Of a stretch of 7,004 nucleotides of DNA, positions 1 to 6,809 are shown piece by piece. The position numbers and the translations under genes were made by a program. The notes under the pieces were generated by a model. It was not told where the DNA came from. It made no database searches and saw only the letters and a list, made by a program, of their open reading frames with translations. Position 1 is the stretch's first letter; each line of letters starts with the position of its first letter. Origin of the DNA: Terriglobia bacterium (lineage in GTDB: Bacteria; Acidobacteriota; Terriglobia; UBA7540); assembly GCA_030040295.1 (NCBI GenBank), contig JASHTZ010000300.1, positions 1 to 7,004 on the forward strand, in the 5' to 3' direction.

Positions 1-399
1 ACCGGGCGCACGGGTCATGCCGAGTCCGTAAGAGTTACCTTCGACCCTTCAAAAGTTTCCTACGCCCAGTTGTTGCGGGTCTTTTTCTCCGTTGCTACCG
101 ATCCCACACAATTGAACCGCCAGGGGCCGGACGTGGGAACGCAGTACCGTTCCGTGATCTTCTATGCCAATGATGCCCAGAAGCAGATCGCGCTTAACTA
201 CATCGATCAACTCAACAAGGCTGGAGTTTTCTCCGGCCCCATCGTCACCCAGGTCGTTCCGCTCGACCATTTTTACGAGGCTGAGGCTTACCATCAGGAT
301 TATCTGGCGCAAAATCTCGACAATCCCTACATCATTTACAACGACCTCCCCAAGCTGCGCGCCCTGAAAAAGGAATTCCCCGCGCTCTACAAGCCGTAG
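1..399 (+). CDS. msrA: Peptide-methionine (S)-S-oxide reductase MsrA, C-terminal part (5' end outside window)
   Basis: This is the 3' part of an MsrA gene, read in frame 1 from the first base to the TAG stop; 132 residues are visible. MsrA reduces methionine-S-sulfoxide in proteins and free methionine, using a catalytic Cys in a GCFWG-type motif that must lie upstream of the window. Seen here are the family landmarks TGRTGHAESVRVTFDP at the very start, then DPTQLNRQGPDVGTQYRS, and the FYEAEAYHQDY segment that helps bind the substrate. The gene ends with LYKP. No cysteine occurs in the visible part, so the C-terminal resolving cysteines of the E. coli type are absent; the enzyme is either one-Cys or has its recycling Cys in the missing N-terminal part. 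It converges on the large hydrolase gene, with 46 bp between the stop codons and no clear terminator. Confidence 0.95.
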   Translation, partial: TGRTGHAESVRVTFDPSKVSYAQLLRVFFSVATDPTQLNRQGPDVGTQYRSVIFYANDAQKQIALNYIDQLNKAGVFSGPIVTQVVPLDHFYEAEAYHQDYLAQNLDNPYIIYNDLPKLRALKKEFPALYKP

Positions 400-445
400 G
401 GAAAGCTCTTAACTTTCTGCTACCCAACCGGTGATAACTAGCCGG

Positions 446-3295
446 TCAGGGATGCACGGCGTTTCCGGCGAGAGTCGTGCTGTGCTGAATGAAGCCGGCG
501 ATCGGTCTCTCGCCGTCGCGAACGATCACATATTCGTCAGGGGTCAGGTCGGCCATTTGAGTCTTCACAGTGCTTAGCGCGTCGTTGCCTGCCACAATCA
601 GAACCATGTGCGCGGCGTCGAGCGGATTCTGCGCGGCCAGAATCAATCCTTCACGCTCGGAGGCGTGGACTTTACCATCGATCGTGAAAGCCGCTCCCTC
701 ATATTTCAGCCCGAGCTTTTCGGACCAGAGGGCCAGCGCCGAGTTCGCTTCCGGACGGCCCACAAACACCACATCGCGGTAACGAAGCAGGTCGTCCGTG
801 GCTTCGAAGTCCTTGTAGATGGGCACCTGGCTCTCGAAGCGATTCAGGAAGCGGTCTTGCAATTGCTCGGCGGCATAGCGGTTGGCGCCGGCCTCACGGA
901 GCGTACCGTAGACAATCACCGCGGAAGCCAGGCGGCGGTTGATTTCGTTGGCCAGGTAGGCGGGCCCGTCGGGCGGGTCAATGGGCTCCTCGCTGACGCC
1001 GGCCTGAGCAAGAAATGACTGTGCGGTTACGGTCTTCGTGGTGTTTGCCGCAAAAAAGCCATCCATCAGTTTGAAAAACCGCTCGTCGCCCATTTTGTGT
1101 CGCAGCGCGTCGAGGAATAGGACGCCCTTGGTCTGCTCGCGGCGGAAATGATTAGCAGGAGTATCCGGGGTCAGCTCGAACCCTCGCCACAGTGCGCGCT
1201 CGGCGTTCAGCGCCTCCTCCGGATCTTTGGACTCAAGCACGTAACGATAGACGGCCGAGCCGGTGACAAACCAATCGTCCGCATCGGAAGCGGGCAATAT
1301 CCAGCCTTTCCACAGGCGGCCTTCGTAGGACGGAGGGTCCGGGTTCTCAGTCACCTTGCGTGCCGGGGGATCAAGCGCGGCACTCAGGCGCTCCTTTTCA
1401 TTGTCCTGAATGGCTGCGCGTAACGCCTGAGTAGGTTCTACCTGAAACAGATAATATCCAGACGGATATAAACCTTCATCTTGAGAGGGATCCGATTTTT
1501 GTGGCACACGCTCGATTTGATTGGGCTCGCCGATGGCTGCCCACACCATCATGTGCGACGCCATGTCGCTGGTCGCTACCTTGGCGTCCATGGTGCTTCT
1601 GCTCACCAGGGGCGCAGTTCGAAACGCCAGAAATCCGAATTGCTCGTCGATCTTCCCGCGGTATTTCCGGTAAAGCTCCTGCCAGGCAAGGTCGCGCGGG
1701 CCGTCGACGTAGGGAATGAAATCCGGATCGCCGTGCGGGTCGGGATAGTCTTCAAGCCGCACGCTCAGGTCCTTGGCGTTGTTATCCCCCCAGTAGAAGC
1801 CGGGAGTGTTCTCAAACCATTCGTTCTTCGAGCTGCGCCAAAGGCGGGTGTGGTTGGTGCCGAGGTCGTAGATGGCAATTTCGTTGGTCTTCGCATCGCC
1901 GATGATCCACTCGTTGGTGTAGAGGCCGTTGTTGCGGGTGCCGAGGTAGCGCACCACCTCATCGATATTGCCGCCGTACTGCGCGGCCATGCGGGCGCGA
2001 TAAGCCACCGGCGTGCCGTGGATATTGAAGGGCGTCTGGTCAATGGTGGTTTCTGTGAGGACGACCCCGGCGTCGTTCTGGTACCAGTCCGTCCCGCTTT
2101 CGATGCCGCCCGGATAACTCTGAATCAGCACGCGGTGGCCGGAGGCAGGTTTGATGTCCAGCCACACGTTGGTTTGCTCGGCGAGGGTCAGCGGCCACCA
2201 GGTCACGTGTCCAATCACCATTTTGCCGTCGCGTGTCGCGGGCCCGGTTGCGGCGAAGGCGCTGCAATGGTCCATGCTCCTTCCTTCGGCATAGGGAGGC
2301 TTGATGAGGTCTAAGTCTTCGAGACCCGAAGGCGTAACAGTGACGGCGGAAGCGAGTTCGCCCATCTCCACGGTGACGTTAGCCACCAGGATGTCAGTAA
2401 GGTCAATGCGGCGGTCCAGCCAGCGCGCGCCGGCGTCCGAAGCGCCATCGGCGATGCCGCGCATTTCCTCCAGAATCTCCTGGTTGAAGCCCGGCAGGAA
2501 TAAAGCGTCGGCGGTGGTGCGGTAATTTCGCCAGTGGTCCTTGTCGCCGAGTGAAGCGGCGCAGCGCTCGAGGTACTCGGGAATCTCGCGCGCCATCAGA
2601 TGCCCGTGCTGGTATCCACGTTCGTAGGGCTGCCCTTCGATGTGGAGGTAGATCCACCCGGCGGCTGGATAGCGATAGGCGGGGCCAAAGGTTTGGACAG
2701 CGTCGCGCACGGGCCAGTCGTCGCCGGAAGAGGCTTCGTCAAGCTGAATTCCCTCGAACCACGCTTTGCCGCTGAATGACCCTTCGTTGCCCACGGTGAG
2801 AAGAATCGCGTCGTCCGTGCGGCTGGCGATGAAGCGGAGATTGAGGTGCGTCCATGGCTCCGTGCCGCCCACCGAGGCGGAATGAACGTCAAATGGCATG
2901 GAAGCCATGGTGAGGGTCGCGCCGGAGGCGATGGGAGTGCGGTTGAGGTCGCGCACCTCCAGGCCTTCCGTACGCACCCAGCCGCTCAGTTCGTAAGCTT
3001 TCCCGAGCGTAAGTGACACGGAGGAAAGGCGGACGCAGGCGTCCCCCGAGTCAGCGCCGCGCTCAACGCGCAGGGAGGGACTCTTCTCGCGCATAACTGA
3101 TGAATCCATGGTTGCGGAACCGCGCGCCACCGTCCAATCCTGGCTGTTCTTCCGGAATGAAGATTGAAAAATGGGAGTTGAAGACAGCCCCAACGTGGGT
3201 ATCAGCAAGCAGCACGCGAGGAAAATTGTTTGCCCTCTTTTCGGTGGGCTCACCTGTTGAGACACGCACCAGTCGGCTATAGCTAAGTTGTTCAT
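446..3295 (-). CDS. Large exported C45/phospholipase-B-like Ntn hydrolase with binding domain and M1-like tail
   Basis: This gene encodes a 949-residue protein. The start at 3295 is chosen because GGGAGGG sits 8 nt upstream; in-frame ATG 3319 and GTG 3337 lack such a site. Residues about 17-43 look like a signal peptide: a PPKRG basic stretch, then TIFLACCLLIPTLGL. Residues about 45-195 look like a beta-sandwich carbohydrate-binding (CBM4/9-like) domain, with the motifs YELSGWVRTEG and AWFEGIQLDE. Residues about 214-610 are an N-terminal-nucleophile hydrolase of the C45 (acyltransferase)/phospholipase-B-like type: YERGYQHG, then DHCSAFAATG with Cys344 as the likely nucleophile after self-cleavage, then DGKMVIGHVTWW, SGTDWYQNDAGVVLTETT and NEWIIGD. 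Residues about 657-765 resemble the helical C-terminal part of M1 aminopeptidases (KGVLFLDALRHKMGDERFF) but no HEXXH is present. Residues about 786-936 form an alpha/beta domain (VIVYGT, VVFVGRPEAN, QNPLDAAHMVLIVAGN) of a kind I associate with C-termini of some secreted bacterial hydrolases. Amide or ester hydrolysis outside the cytoplasm is inferred; the substrate is unknown. The 74-nt gap to the upstream gene allows co-transcription or its own promoter. Confidence 0.85.
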   Translation of the reverse strand: MNNLAIADWCVSQQVSPPKRGQTIFLACCLLIPTLGLSSTPIFQSSFRKNSQDWTVARGSATMDSSVMREKSPSLRVERGADSGDACVRLSSVSLTLGKAYELSGWVRTEGLEVRDLNRTPIASGATLTMASMPFDVHSASVGGTEPWTHLNLRFIASRTDDAILLTVGNEGSFSGKAWFEGIQLDEASSGDDWPVRDAVQTFGPAYRYPAAGWIYLHIEGQPYERGYQHGHLMAREIPEYLERCAASLGDKDHWRNYRTTADALFLPGFNQEILEEMRGIADGASDAGARWLDRRIDLTDILVANVTVEMGELASAVTVTPSGLEDLDLIKPPYAEGRSMDHCSAFAATGPATRDGKMVIGHVTWWPLTLAEQTNVWLDIKPASGHRVLIQSYPGGIESGTDWYQNDAGVVLTETTIDQTPFNIHGTPVAYRARMAAQYGGNIDEVVRYLGTRNNGLYTNEWIIGDAKTNEIAIYDLGTNHTRLWRSSKNEWFENTPGFYWGDNNAKDLSVRLEDYPDPHGDPDFIPYVDGPRDLAWQELYRKYRGKIDEQFGFLAFRTAPLVSRSTMDAKVATSDMASHMMVWAAIGEPNQIERVPQKSDPSQDEGLYPSGYYLFQVEPTQALRAAIQDNEKERLSAALDPPARKVTENPDPPSYEGRLWKGWILPASDADDWFVTGSAVYRYVLESKDPEEALNAERALWRGFELTPDTPANHFRREQTKGVLFLDALRHKMGDERFFKLMDGFFAANTTKTVTAQSFLAQAGVSEEPIDPPDGPAYLANEINRRLASAVIVYGTLREAGANRYAAEQLQDRFLNRFESQVPIYKDFEATDDLLRYRDVVFVGRPEANSALALWSEKLGLKYEGAAFTIDGKVHASEREGLILAAQNPLDAAHMVLIVAGNDALSTVKTQMADLTPDEYVIVRDGERPIAGFIQHSTTLAGNAVHP

Positions 3296-3303
3296 TGAAA
3301 CAG

Positions 3304-3310
3304 CCCTCCC
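3304..3310 (-). promoter_or_regulatory. Ribosome binding site deciding the hydrolase start
   Basis: On the minus strand this reads GGGAGGG, 8 nt before the ATG at 3295. It is the only strong Shine-Dalgarno near the three candidate starts (3295, 3319, 3337). The signal peptide also has a normal length only when translation starts at 3295. Confidence 0.65.
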
Positions 3311-3369
3311 GCGTACCATCGTATCACCAGCCACCACCGTTGAAGAATCTCCATTCTGCGTATGAAAGG

Positions 3370-4092
3370 TCAGTATTTCGGAATGCCCAGCCAGACATTC
3401 CGATTGGAGTAAAAGGTCACAGGTCCGGTGGGATGCTCTTTGCGGTAGGCCAGGAATTTCCGGAGCATCGCTTCATAGCGCCGGTCAGAGGTGTGCAGGC
3501 GTTTGTGAGGCATCTTAATGAGGTTGCGTTCCACCTCTTTAACGTTCTTCGGCGACAGCCGCCAATCGCCCTTTACGAGTGTGCGCAGATCTCCGACGCC
3601 ATAGCCGACGATGCGCCCCGAGCCATCCACGTAGGTGTCGATGTAACTGAAAACCAAATCGCGGATGGTGCGGAAAACGTGCTTGCGGCCGTGAAGACCT
3701 GTGTCGCGCGAGCGTGCTACAGTTCCCCAGCGACCACGCTTCTGAAAGAGGAATAGCACGTGGTCGAGCTGGTCCTGTGATTCCAAATCGAGCAGAAGGG
3801 GCGGGTAACCGTGCTGCTCCATAATGGCCGCCGCGCTGAGCGCCGCCTCCAGGCAGTGGGCGGTTCCGTGACTCACCACGCCGCGAAGCGTTCGCAGCGT
3901 CTCCCCGTGCTTTTCCCAATTGTAGGGAAGACCGTTGAGATAATCCTGAACCTGCTTGGGTGTGCGGCAGCGGCGAATGATTGCCCACTCCGCCGGACGA
4001 AAGTCATCCCTTCCCGGCGGTGAAGACGGGGGGTAGTTATGGGCGACGGAAAAGCTCTTCGGAAATACGCTCATCTCGACCGGGTTTCGCAA
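3370..4092 (-). CDS. Transglutaminase-like cysteine protein of unknown function
   Basis: This gene encodes a 240-residue protein, probably cytoplasmic, since no signal peptide or membrane segment is seen. The central region has a transglutaminase/cysteine-protease-like arrangement: Cys80 in HGTAHCLEAALSAAA at the head of a helix, His111 in QLDHVLFLFQ, and Asp130 in ARSRDTGLHGRK, together a plausible Cys-His-Asp triad. WGTVARSRD and IVGYGVGDL are well-formed conserved-looking blocks. The C-terminus is basic (PHKRLHTSDRRYE) and ends in NVWLGIPKY. Whether it is a peptidase, an amidase or a cross-linking enzyme cannot be told. The start is uncertain: TTG 4092 has AAGGA only 4 nt before it, and that site overlaps the TGA of the antitoxin gene, suggesting translational coupling. 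ATG 4074 (MSVFPKSF) is the alternative but has a weak site. The gene probably shares a transcript with the toxin and antitoxin genes. Confidence 0.8.
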   Translation of the reverse strand: MRNPVEMSVFPKSFSVAHNYPPSSPPGRDDFRPAEWAIIRRCRTPKQVQDYLNGLPYNWEKHGETLRTLRGVVSHGTAHCLEAALSAAAIMEQHGYPPLLLDLESQDQLDHVLFLFQKRGRWGTVARSRDTGLHGRKHVFRTIRDLVFSYIDTYVDGSGRIVGYGVGDLRTLVKGDWRLSPKNVKEVERNLIKMPHKRLHTSDRRYEAMLRKFLAYRKEHPTGPVTFYSNRNVWLGIPKY

Positions 4093-4100
4093 AAAATCCT

Positions 4101-4421
4101 TCAGGAGACGTGAAGTGCCGGAGCGTGGTTGCGGTCGCGGTGTGGTCTGACGATGATTTCAACATCCTGGTTTAGTTTTACGAGAAAGCGCATCAGCCGT
4201 TCCACAGAGAACTGGCGGAAATCCCCCCGAAGCATTTTGGAAATGTCCGGTTGGCGAACTCCGAAAAGAGTGGCGGCCTCAGTTTGTTTCATTTGCCGCT
4301 CTTTCATGATCGTATCGATCTTGAAAACCAATTGGGCCTTGACGAGATGGTCCTTGGCGTTCGGCAATCCGAGATCCTCGAAAACATTATAGCCGCCCAT
4401 TTCATACTGATCTTTGCTCAT
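4101..4421 (-). CDS. XRE-family HTH antitoxin (HigA-like)
   Basis: This gene encodes a 106-residue helix-turn-helix protein. Residues about 33-86 form an XRE-type five-helix DNA-binding domain; the turn and recognition helices lie in KQTEAATLFGVRQPDISKML (residues 45-64), followed by GDFRQFSVERLMRFLVKL. This is the HTH class usually found as the antitoxin partner of Gp49/HigB toxins: it neutralises the toxin and represses the shared promoter. The N-terminal 30 residues (MGGYNVFEDLGLPNA and following) are the likely toxin-contacting extension. The ATG at 4421 overlaps the toxin TGA by 4 nt (ATGA), and GGGGAGAG lies 5 nt upstream inside the toxin gene, so the antitoxin has its own good ribosome site. 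The palindrome at 4798-4815 is its probable operator. Confidence 0.9.
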   Translation of the reverse strand: MSKDQYEMGGYNVFEDLGLPNAKDHLVKAQLVFKIDTIMKERQMKQTEAATLFGVRQPDISKMLRGDFRQFSVERLMRFLVKLNQDVEIIVRPHRDRNHAPALHVS

Positions 4422-4786
4422 GATATCTCTCCCCGGGCAACCCGCTCCGCTTCGCCCAACCTCTGCTTAATTAATTCCAAATCCCGTTGAGGGGTCTCTC
4501 GCCCGGTCTTGGATTTCTTCTGGAATGCATGAAGCACGAATACAATCCCTTGAAATTTTACTGTGTAGACCCCGCGGAATGTATCGCCGCGGTGGTCCTT
4601 TATAATCTCTACTACTCCACTCCCTCCAAAGCCTCTCAAAGTCTTAGTATCCCGATGTCTTCCACCCTGCTGCGCAACGTACAGGGCATAACCTATGTGG
4701 TCTCGCACTTCTTCGGGGAACCCACGCAAATCCTTGCGGCTTGATCCGATCCACACCACTGGCTTAAGAATCCGCTGATCGGTCAT
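4418..4786 (-). CDS. RelE/HigB-like toxin, phage-derived Gp49-like family
   Basis: This gene encodes a 122-residue toxin. The match is to the Gp49-like family in the RelE/ParE superfamily, whose members typically cleave ribosome-bound mRNA. Visible marks are WIGSSRKDLRGFPEEVRDHIGY at residues 12-33, the KTLRGFGGSGVVEI strand region, RGVYTVKF at 71-78, and the C-terminal block VLHAFQKKSKTGRETPQ followed by a DLELIKQRL helix. Length is normal for the family and no frame damage is seen. It is the first gene of a toxin-first pair. The ATG at 4786 has GAGGA 3 nt before it, but the promoter -10 box is so near that this site would be mostly or wholly outside the mRNA. Many relatives begin close to the KPVVW motif, so GTG 4759 or 4756 is a possible but unsupported later start. 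Confidence 0.92.
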   Translation of the reverse strand: MTDQRILKPVVWIGSSRKDLRGFPEEVRDHIGYALYVAQQGGRHRDTKTLRGFGGSGVVEIIKDHRGDTFRGVYTVKFQGIVFVLHAFQKKSKTGRETPQRDLELIKQRLGEAERVARGEIS

Positions 4787-4795
4787 TCGTCCTCG

Positions 4796-4824
4796 ATTAT
4801 AGTGATTTCACTATATTGTGTCAA
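4796..4824 (-). promoter_or_regulatory. Sigma-70 promoter of the toxin-antitoxin operon
   Basis: On the minus strand TTGACA (4824-4819) and TATAAT (4801-4796) both match the consensus exactly and are separated by 17 bp, the optimum. The -35 hexamer lies inside the last codons of asnB (Leu-Asp-Thr). Transcription should start near 4790-4788, only 2-4 nt before the toxin ATG. Confidence 0.85.
4798..4815. promoter_or_regulatory. Palindromic operator over the toxin-antitoxin promoter
   Basis: The sequence is TATAGTGA-TT-TCACTATA, two perfect 8-bp inverted arms around a 2-bp centre. It lies between the -35 and -10 boxes and covers four bases of the -10. A dimeric HTH repressor bound here would block RNA polymerase, which fits autoregulation by the adjacent antitoxin. 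It also includes the asnB stop codon (4811-4813). It is too AT-rich and lacks the U-tract expected of an intrinsic terminator. Confidence 0.7.
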
Positions 4825-6751
4825 GGATGCTTCGCCCGCCGTCCTTTCCCCACCGGTTAAACCAAAGCTGAAACATGAACAGCGTCCACAGCGTTTTGCG
4901 ATGATCGGCCTTGCCGGACCAGTGCTCGATGAGCAGCCGGCGGACGAAGGGAACGTTGAACATTCCCTGCTGCTTCAGCTTTTCTTCCGCCAGGGTCTCG
5001 TCCACAAGGGGCCGAAGCTCGTTGCGCATCCAACTGGCGATGGGCACGGAAAACCCGCGCTTCTGCCGGTAGACGATTTCCTTCGGGAGCCAGCGCTCGA
5101 CAGTTTTTTTCAGCAGGTACTTCAACTTGAAGCGCCGCACCTTGAGGTTGCCCGGCAGCCCTTCGGCAAATTCAATCAAGCGGTGGTCGAGAAAGGGCGT
5201 GCGCATTTCGAGCGAGCAGGCCATGCTGGCGCGGTCCACTTTCACCAGCAGATCGTCTTCGAGGTAAAGGCGAAAATCGAGATAGAGCATTTCCGAAAGC
5301 GTTTCATCAAAGCGCGCGCCTTCCAGCAGAGGGGCGAGCGGGGCGAAGACTTGGGCGCTGGGCGGTTGCGGTCCTGCCCAATCCGGCGAAAAAAGTTGAT
5401 CGAGCTCGGTGAGATTGAACATTCCAAACCAAATGTGGTGGCGCTCGGCTGGATTCTTTTCCGCGTGGCTCAGGAATCGCCGCAGAAAAAGCCCTTTGGG
5501 AACCGCCTTCGAGGAAACAGGAAGAAAGCGCTGGAGGCGGCCAAAAACCTGACGGCGCGCCCATTCAGGAAGCTTCAGGTAATATTCCGCCAGGCGAGCG
5601 CCCATGTAAGTCGGGTAACCACCGAAAAGCTCGTCGCTACCCTCGCCGCTCAGCGCAACCTTGATGTGCTCGCGCGCGAAACGCGAAATCATATACGTGG
5701 GAATAATCGCCGGGTCGGCCATGGGCTCGTCGAGATGATCGGCCAGCGTGATCAGGGCATGCTGCATCGCCGGTTTCTCAGCCGTCAACACGTGATGCTG
5801 CGTGCGGAAGCGCTTCGCCACCAAAGTCGAATAGGGCTCCTCGTTAAATGTCTTTTCCGGAAAATTCACGGAGAACGAATTCACGTTTCCGGGGCTGAGT
5901 TCACTCATGATGGCGACGATGGTGGAAGAATCGACTCCGCCGCTCAGGAAGACCCCGAGCGGAACGTCGCTCACGAGGCGCGATTCGGCTGCCTGGCGCA
6001 GGCGCACGGCGAGCTCTTCCACGAGTTCGCGCTCCTCGCGCGCCGTCACCGGCGGTTTCCCCGGCGGGCGGAGATACTCCTGCGGACGCCAGTAGGCATC
6101 GATCTGAACCTTGCCGCCCTCCACCACCATCCGATGCGCCGCGGGAAGTTTCCTGATCTCGCCAAATATGCTGCGCGGGGCTGGGAAGTAGCCGTAGAAG
6201 AAATAATGAGTGAGCGCGGTGCGGTCGATCACGCGGCTGATTCCCGGATATTCGAGCAGTGACTTGATCTCCGACCCAAAGACCAGGGTTCCTTCGTTAA
6301 GCCGGTAATAAAGCGGTTTTTCGCCCGCGCGGTCACGCGCCAGGAGCAATCGCCGGGCGCGATCGTCCCACAGCGCGATGGCAAACATCCCGTTTAATTC
6401 GCGCAGGCAGTCGACGCCCCGCTCTTCGTACAAGTGGATGATGGCTTCGCCATCAGAGTGCGTCTTGAAGTGGTGGCCGCGATTCAGCAGGCCTTTGCAC
6501 AGCTCGCGGTAGTTGTAGATTTCTCCATTGAAAACCAGCGTCACGTCGCCGGCTTCGTTGGAGAGCGGTTGATTGCCGGTCTCGAGGTCAATGATGCTCA
6601 GGCGTTGAATGGCCAGGGCGAGATGAGGCAGTTGAAATTTGCCGCCGCTGTCGGGCCCGCGATGCAAGATACGCGCCGCCATCGCGTGAATGCGCTCGCC
6701 GTGCACCAAGGGTTGGAGTTGGAGATTAAAAATTCCGCAAATCCCGCACAT
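4811..6751 (-). CDS. asnB: Glutamine-hydrolysing asparagine synthetase (AsnB type)
   Basis: This gene encodes a complete 646-residue class II amidotransferase, close to the usual size of long bacterial AsnB proteins. It makes asparagine from aspartate, ATP and glutamine in the cytoplasm. The N-terminal glutaminase domain (residues 2 to about 215) has catalytic Cys2 in MCGICGIF, Arg50 in AIQRLSIID, FNGEIYN at 74-80 and Asp100 in HSDGE. The synthetase domain (about 240-640) has the ATP-pyrophosphatase loop LSGGVDSS at 269-276, and SGEGSDELFGGY at 368-379. The late blocks VDRASMACSLEMRTPFLDHRL and QKRGFSVP are also present. All key residues are intact, so it should be active. Related proteins in exopolysaccharide clusters amidate sugars or other acids, so the true acceptor is not certain. 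The ATG at 6751 starts directly at the conserved Met-Cys, which fixes it, but the preceding bases (CCTGACCCCCT) contain no Shine-Dalgarno. Confidence 0.95.
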   Translation of the reverse strand: MCGICGIFNLQLQPLVHGERIHAMAARILHRGPDSGGKFQLPHLALAIQRLSIIDLETGNQPLSNEAGDVTLVFNGEIYNYRELCKGLLNRGHHFKTHSDGEAIIHLYEERGVDCLRELNGMFAIALWDDRARRLLLARDRAGEKPLYYRLNEGTLVFGSEIKSLLEYPGISRVIDRTALTHYFFYGYFPAPRSIFGEIRKLPAAHRMVVEGGKVQIDAYWRPQEYLRPPGKPPVTAREERELVEELAVRLRQAAESRLVSDVPLGVFLSGGVDSSTIVAIMSELSPGNVNSFSVNFPEKTFNEEPYSTLVAKRFRTQHHVLTAEKPAMQHALITLADHLDEPMADPAIIPTYMISRFAREHIKVALSGEGSDELFGGYPTYMGARLAEYYLKLPEWARRQVFGRLQRFLPVSSKAVPKGLFLRRFLSHAEKNPAERHHIWFGMFNLTELDQLFSPDWAGPQPPSAQVFAPLAPLLEGARFDETLSEMLYLDFRLYLEDDLLVKVDRASMACSLEMRTPFLDHRLIEFAEGLPGNLKVRRFKLKYLLKKTVERWLPKEIVYRQKRGFSVPIASWMRNELRPLVDETLAEEKLKQQGMFNVPFVRRLLIEHWSGKADHRKTLWTLFMFQLWFNRWGKDGGRSILDTI

Positions 6752-6809
6752 AGGGGGTCAGGAATCAGGTTACAGTTTTAGGCTGAAACTGAACAGAAAA
6801 AACTCGCCC

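Noticed and set aside
427..446. Inverted repeat ACCGG/CCGGT between the convergent msrA and hydrolase genes
   Set aside because: The stem is only 5 bp with a 10-nt loop and has no T-run on either side, so it is not a credible terminator.
1481..2314. Open frame of 277 codons on the plus strand
   Set aside because: It is antisense to the Ntn domain of the large hydrolase, with low-complexity Val/Ala/Gly-rich content and no domain signs.
3296..3337. Longer hydrolase starts at GTG 3337 and ATG 3319
   Set aside because: Neither has a good ribosome site, while ATG 3295 has GGGAGGG 8 nt upstream and gives a better placed signal peptide.
3295..3756. Open frame of 153 codons on the plus strand
   Set aside because: It runs opposite the transglutaminase-like gene, where the minus strand has a convincing Cys-His-Asp motif set.
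4802..6262. Long open frame of 486 codons on the plus strand
   Set aside because: It lies wholly opposite asnB, whose motifs are all intact. The translation has no recognisable domain and is explained by codon bias of the minus-strand gene.
6773..6791. CAGTTT/AAACTG hairpin as a terminator
   Set aside because: The 6-bp stem has only two G-C pairs and no following T-run; it is mentioned only as part of the asnB upstream oddity.
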